64,000 bases of DNA from an uncultured bacterium (GTDB lineage: Bacteria; Cyanobacteriota; Vampirovibrionia; Gastranaerophilales; Gastranaerophilaceae), in NCBI GenBank assembly GCA_900551915.1, contig URXT01000005.1:1-64000 (forward strand). Reading direction: 5' to 3'. This document shows, piece by piece, positions 60,705 to 64,000 of the stretch. How positions within the stretch are numbered: the first letter of the stretch is position 1; the number at the start of each line of letters is the position of its first letter. Both the position numbers and the translations under genes were made by a program. The notes under the pieces were generated by a model. The model was not told the origin of the DNA. It saw only the letters and a program-made list of their open reading frames with translations, and made no database searches.

Positions 60705-62048
60705 TTATTTCCCGGCTATGACAACAGTGAAGTCAGTTCCGTCACAATAGTAGTTATTCGGTTCAAAAACAAACTGGTATCCGATAATTGAAGGCATTTT
60801 CTTCTTCAACCAGTTGTAATAATCATTTGTAATATTTTTTGAGTGAGCTACAAATTGGGTATGGGTTTTGCTCACAGTTCCGGTACAGGAAACATTTATT
60901 CCTAAATTTGCAAGCTGTTCCTTAACCAGTCTTGCTTCTTCTTCGTTGCCTTCAGAATACATTATACCGGCTTTAACGTCTGTCATACTTTCCGGATTGA
61001 TTTTTTCGCGGTAAATAAGCCTGTTAACAACTTCCTGAGTCTTTTCAGGGTCTAAAATCCAGTAGCTGATATAACCTTTTTTATTTGGAGCCCCCGGAAG
61101 CATTGCGATCTCAATTTTGTCCATGTCCAGATGTTTCGCAAAACCTGCATACTGGGAAAGTTCATAGAAAGACATGTTTGTTTTAATGTATTTGCTGGCA
61201 ACATTAATTATTTCAGGAAGCTTTGTAATGGTTTCGGGCTTTTTAAGCGCCTCCATCATGCCTCTTAAAAACCACTGCTGACGCTGGGTTCTTCCGATGT
61301 CGCCCATCGGGTCATGCCTAAATCTTAAATATCCGATAACTTCTTTACCGCTCAAATGGTTCGGACCTTTTTTAAGATTTATAAATAATTTTCCGGAATA
61401 ATCGTTATAATGCATGTTTTTTTCGACGTAAATATCAACGCCGCCAAGTGCATCAACAATTTCTTTCACAGCTTCATCATGAACCATTATATATCTGTCG
61501 ATTTTAACACCGAGAGTTTCTTCAATTGTGCGAATAGTCATTCCAATGCCGCCGATAGCATGTGCAGCATTAATTTTCTGCACACCATGGTCATCCGGCA
61601 GAAAAACCTTGCTGTCACGGGGAATTGAAAGTGCATTTAAAGATTTTGTTCTTGGGTCAACATTTAATAAAATTATTGTATCAGTTCTAGTACCTTCCCA
61701 CGGGTCAGTTCCTTCTCCGTTTGAATCAACACCAAGCAAAAGAATATTTCTTCTTTTATTGCCAAAAGGCAATGAGAAATCAGCCTTATGCTTAGTATCA
61801 TTATCTTGCGAAAGTTTTACAAACAGCTGAGTTATGACGTTATCTTTACCCAAGTGTTTTTCAAGAAATTCCTGGTTGTCAGCCAATAGAAAGAAACTAA
61901 TTGCCACACCTATTATCAGAATTGTTAAAACCAAAACCGTGCGCAAAAATTTTGAACTTTCACGCCTTCTTAGTTTAGCCTGTTTTATATAACTATCTTC
62001 TCTGTTAACCTGACTTCTTCTTGGTCCTTTGTATGAATCTGTTTTCAT
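60705..62048 (-). CDS. LytR-CpsA-Psr (LCP) family protein with LytR_C domain
   Basis: 447-aa envelope enzyme. A basic cytoplasmic N-terminus (30 residues) and one transmembrane helix (LRTVLVLTILIIGVAISFFLL) anchor the LCP domain, seen in NILLLGVDSNGEG, TDTIILLNVDPRTKSLNALS, IPRDSKVFLPD, KINAAHAIGG and YLRFRHDPMGDIGRTQRQQ. The C-terminal LytR_C domain (IMYSEGNEEEARLVKEQLAN) follows. LCP enzymes transfer lipid-linked glycopolymers to peptidoglycan or proteins. It may attach the polymer to which the SLH protein binds; that link is inference. Confidence 0.93.
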   Translation of the reverse strand: MKTDSYKGPRRSQVNREDSYIKQAKLRRRESSKFLRTVLVLTILIIGVAISFFLLADNQEFLEKHLGKDNVITQLFVKLSQDNDTKHKADFSLPFGNKRRNILLLGVDSNGEGTDPWEGTRTDTIILLNVDPRTKSLNALSIPRDSKVFLPDDHGVQKINAAHAIGGIGMTIRTIEETLGVKIDRYIMVHDEAVKEIVDALGGVDIYVEKNMHYNDYSGKLFINLKKGPNHLSGKEVIGYLRFRHDPMGDIGRTQRQQWFLRGMMEALKKPETITKLPEIINVASKYIKTNMSFYELSQYAGFAKHLDMDKIEIAMLPGAPNKKGYISYWILDPEKTQEVVNRLIYREKINPESMTDVKAGIMYSEGNEEEARLVKEQLANLGINVSCTGTVSKTHTQFVAHSKNITNDYYNWLKKKMPSIIGYQFVFEPNNYYCDGTDFTVVIAGK

Positions 62049-62128
62049 ATATATTCCTTGTTTTCACGTGTATAATAATATAATATTATAGATTAATCAT
62101 TTGCATATACAATAGTTTAATGATTTTA

Positions 62129-63496
62129 TCAAAAAATCTTCAACAAAAATGTTGACACAAGAGTAAAGTAAACAATTAACCCTACAACGTCAATTGTGGT
62201 TGCAATTACCGGTCCAGAAGCGACAGCAGGGTCAATATTTAAAGACTTCAAAGCAAATGGTGTGAAGGTTCCGATAATCGTTGCCATTGTCATATTAATT
62301 GTCATCGCAATACCTACAACAACACCGAGTTCAATGCTGTGCTGCCACCCGAAAGTTGCAAAGGTTACGATTATGCCAAAAATTGCACCAATAATTAAAC
62401 CTACAAACATCTCCCTGACAATATGGTAAAAAGCAGAACTCATTGTGACCTGGCCTGTAGAAAGACCACGAACCATAAGAGTAATACTTTGTGTCCCGAT
62501 ATTTCCACCTAGCCCCGCCAAAAGCGGCATAAAAATTGCAACAATCGGAATTGCCGCAATTGTATGGTCAAAATGATGCGCAACATTTACTGCAACAAAT
62601 TCTCCCAAAAGGGTTATAAAAAGCCACGGAGTTCTTGCACGTATTGCGTTTAAGATGTTTCCCGAAAGAATTTCGTCTTCATCGACGACTTCAGTTGAAA
62701 TACCCGAAGACTGGTAGATTTCTTCTGTTGTTTCTTCTTCAAACAAGTCATGAACGTCATCCCATGTTATCATTCCCTTAAGCCTGTTGTACAAATCAAC
62801 AACCGGCAGAGCGTTGTATTGATATTTCATAAACTCATCAGTAATATAATCACTATAATCGTCAACATGAAGTTTTACGATATCGGAAATCATTATATCT
62901 TCAACTTTTTTGTTGGCCGGTGATGTAAGCAGTTTTCTCAACGAAACAACACCTAAAAGATGGTTTTGCTTGTCTGTTACATAAATATAATACAATTCAA
63001 GATTATCTTTTTCAGCTTTTATACGAATATAATTTAAAACATCCTGAACTGTCATATCTGAATTAACAGTGAGGACAACAGGGTTCATAATACCGCCTGC
63101 CGTGTCCTCGTTATAAGTAAGAAGTTCTCTGACTTCTTCTGAAAATTTGTGCGGAAGCTTATCAAGATAAGTTTCGCTCTCGTCCTCTTCCATATCCCCC
63201 AAAACATCAGCCGCAGCATCATGAGGAAGTTTTGTCAAAATTTTTGAAGCGACTTCCTGGTCAATGTCTCCTAAAAGTTCCACCTGCATTTGCGGGGAAA
63301 GATATTCCATAAGTTCCGCTGCTTTTTCAATATCAAGAAGCTTAAAACACTCAAGCCTTTCTTCGGCTTTAAGTTCCTGAAAAATATCTGCAAGGTCAGC
63401 ACTATGAAATCCGGCCAATTCTTCTTTCAATTGGTCAAGAGTTTCATCTTCCATTATTTCCCGTAATCTTTCAATAACGTTTGAGACATTCATCAT
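62129..63496 (-). CDS. mgtE: Magnesium transporter MgtE
   Basis: 455-aa magnesium channel. An N-terminal helical domain (LAGFHSADLADIFQEL, LGDIDQEVASKILTKLPHDA, LGDMEEDESETYLDKL), tandem CBS domains (VQDVLNYIRIKAEKD to YNALPVVDLYNRLKGMITWDD), and a five-helix pore with VAIFMPLLAGLGGNIGTQS, where GGNxGTQS lines the ion path. Cytosolic magnesium bound to the N and CBS domains closes the pore. The last helix region contains NIDPAVASGPVIATTIDVVG, also conserved. Confidence 0.96.
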   Translation of the reverse strand: MMNVSNVIERLREIMEDETLDQLKEELAGFHSADLADIFQELKAEERLECFKLLDIEKAAELMEYLSPQMQVELLGDIDQEVASKILTKLPHDAAADVLGDMEEDESETYLDKLPHKFSEEVRELLTYNEDTAGGIMNPVVLTVNSDMTVQDVLNYIRIKAEKDNLELYYIYVTDKQNHLLGVVSLRKLLTSPANKKVEDIMISDIVKLHVDDYSDYITDEFMKYQYNALPVVDLYNRLKGMITWDDVHDLFEEETTEEIYQSSGISTEVVDEDEILSGNILNAIRARTPWLFITLLGEFVAVNVAHHFDHTIAAIPIVAIFMPLLAGLGGNIGTQSITLMVRGLSTGQVTMSSAFYHIVREMFVGLIIGAIFGIIVTFATFGWQHSIELGVVVGIAMTINMTMATIIGTFTPFALKSLNIDPAVASGPVIATTIDVVGLIVYFTLVSTFLLKIF

Positions 63497-63533
63497 AACA
63501 ATATTATATTATAAATATGGAATTTGAATATTT

Positions 63534-63746
63534 TTATTCCCACTTAATTTTGTAGCCTAAAACCTCGGCAATATTTTTTGCATCAATATATCTCAAAGAG
63601 CCGCGGGCAAGTTTGTTATTCAAACTTTGTGCTGTAATATTTTCACCGAATTTGTCAGTAAGTAAAGCTGCAACAGACTTGTACGTCTGTCCTCTGGCCA
63701 CCATATATGAACGGATTTCATTTCTTATATCGGTAATTTCTGACAT
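63534..63746 (-). CDS. Small HTH-like protein
   Basis: 70-aa cytoplasmic protein. The sequence YMVARGQTYKSVAALLTDK, ITAQSLNNKLARGSLRY and AKNIAEVLGYKIKWE has the spacing of a lambda-repressor-like helix-turn-helix, and small proteins of this kind are common regulators. It is divergent from the third prepilin gene with a 132-base gap that contains a perfect palindrome over the -10 box, so it could be that gene's regulator. This is inference from position. Confidence 0.6.
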   Translation of the reverse strand: MSEITDIRNEIRSYMVARGQTYKSVAALLTDKFGENITAQSLNNKLARGSLRYIDAKNIAEVLGYKIKWE

Positions 63747-63810
63747 AAGTCAATTTTAAACTTGCTGATTTTATTTGTAAACATAAACCCGCTAATGTAA
63801 ACGTAAATAA

Positions 63811-63838
63811 TTGCAAATTATATGAAAACATGTATAAT
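63811..63838 (+). promoter_or_regulatory. Promoter of the third prepilin gene
   Basis: TTGCAA (63811-63816), 16-base spacer, TATAAT (63833-63838). The -10 box is buried in the palindrome at 63829-63845. Confidence 0.55.
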
Positions 63839-63845
63839 ATACATG
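63829..63845. promoter_or_regulatory. Operator-like perfect palindrome
   Basis: CATGTATA-A-TATACATG, 8-base arms around one base. It covers the TATAAT box of the prepilin promoter, the place where a repressor would block RNA polymerase. Confidence 0.5.
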
Positions 63846-63878
63846 AAAACAAAATAAATTATTACATCAGGAGGAGAA

Positions 63879-64000
63879 ATGAATAATAACAAAGGCGCGT
63901 TTACTTTGGCGGAGGTTTTAATAACTTTAGGGATTATAGGAATAGTTGCTTCAATGACACTTCCGGCACTGATTACGCGAAACCAAAATAAAGCTCTTGA
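63879..64000 (+). CDS. Prepilin-like protein, cut by the window end
   Basis: First 40 codons of a third type IV pilin-like protein. Leader MNNNKGA precedes FTLAEVLITLGIIGIVASMT, with Ala at -1, Gly at -2 and Glu at +5. The helix is almost the same as in the gene at 13422. The ATG has AGGAGGAG just upstream. The remainder lies past position 64000. Confidence 0.85.
   Translation, partial: MNNNKGAFTLAEVLITLGIIGIVASMTLPALITRNQNKAL

Overview
The window is AT-rich bacterial chromosomal DNA, densely coding on both strands, with short overlaps inside operons and small palindromic terminators between convergent genes. Three genes encode prepilin-like proteins that open with an (x)FTLAEV(L/V)ITLGIIG helix. 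With these come an SLH-domain envelope protein, an MsbA-type exporter, an LCP protein, L-lactate dehydrogenase, pyruvate kinase and several unrecognised helical or glycine-zipper proteins. That mix suggests a gut-type, fermentative, diderm member of the non-photosynthetic cyanobacterial sister group (Gastranaerophilales/Vampirovibrionia). This placement is inferred from protein style; there is no marker-gene phylogeny behind it.

Layout. 0.2-6.3 kb: smc-scpA-scpB condensin operon, translationally coupled to a membrane-anchored matrixin-like metalloprotease with TPRs. 6.4-15.7 kb: FAD oxidoreductase, a prepilin with an 11-bp G tract in its leader, Ski2-like helicase, a frameshifted small gene, serS, XRE regulator, a second prepilin, NAD-type isocitrate dehydrogenase with a small cysteine protein. 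15.8-21.4 kb: two glycine-zipper proteins, uridine-kinase-like protein, Cys-rich secreted protein, SLH protein. 21.5-26.3 kb: pyk, a small helical protein, a candidate short RNA, a fosmidomycin-resistance-like MFS gene, lgt and a TPR lipoprotein. 26.4-34.3 kb: a long plus-strand run holding an orphan ClpX zinc finger, a helical-repeat protein, ruvX, DUF1292, an orphan Clp N-domain protein, tilS, hpt and a histidine kinase. 34.3-43.1 kb: uvrB, hypothetical proteins, a CpaE-like ATPase with a CpaF-like protein that has lost its P-loop, a REP-like palindrome and three tandem 140-bp repeats, a small gene and a 707-aa protein. 43.1-43.3 kb: a probable 6S RNA with a good sigma70-type promoter and a terminator. 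43.3-54 kb: a 553-aa helical protein, then nadD-yqeK-(HerA-like)-def-fmt-aroH, then queE/dnaJ and a divergent purD. 54-64 kb: membrane protein, ABC exporter, ldh, YkgJ-type protein, two Arg tRNAs, lemA, nitroreductase, LCP protein, mgtE, a small HTH-like protein and a third prepilin cut by the window end.

Most of the window is housekeeping. The less ordinary signals are: the G11 tract in a prepilin leader; a 17-bp direct-repeat motif (TGTAAAGTnnTGTAACA) in three intergenic regions, two of which use one end of it as a -35 box; two promoters placed so that transcription should begin at the start codon (nadD and a small Cys protein); the CpaE/pseudo-CpaF pair; orphan Clp recognition domains in one operon; and the 140-bp tandem repeat. 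No CRISPR array, transposase, prophage or restriction system was seen.
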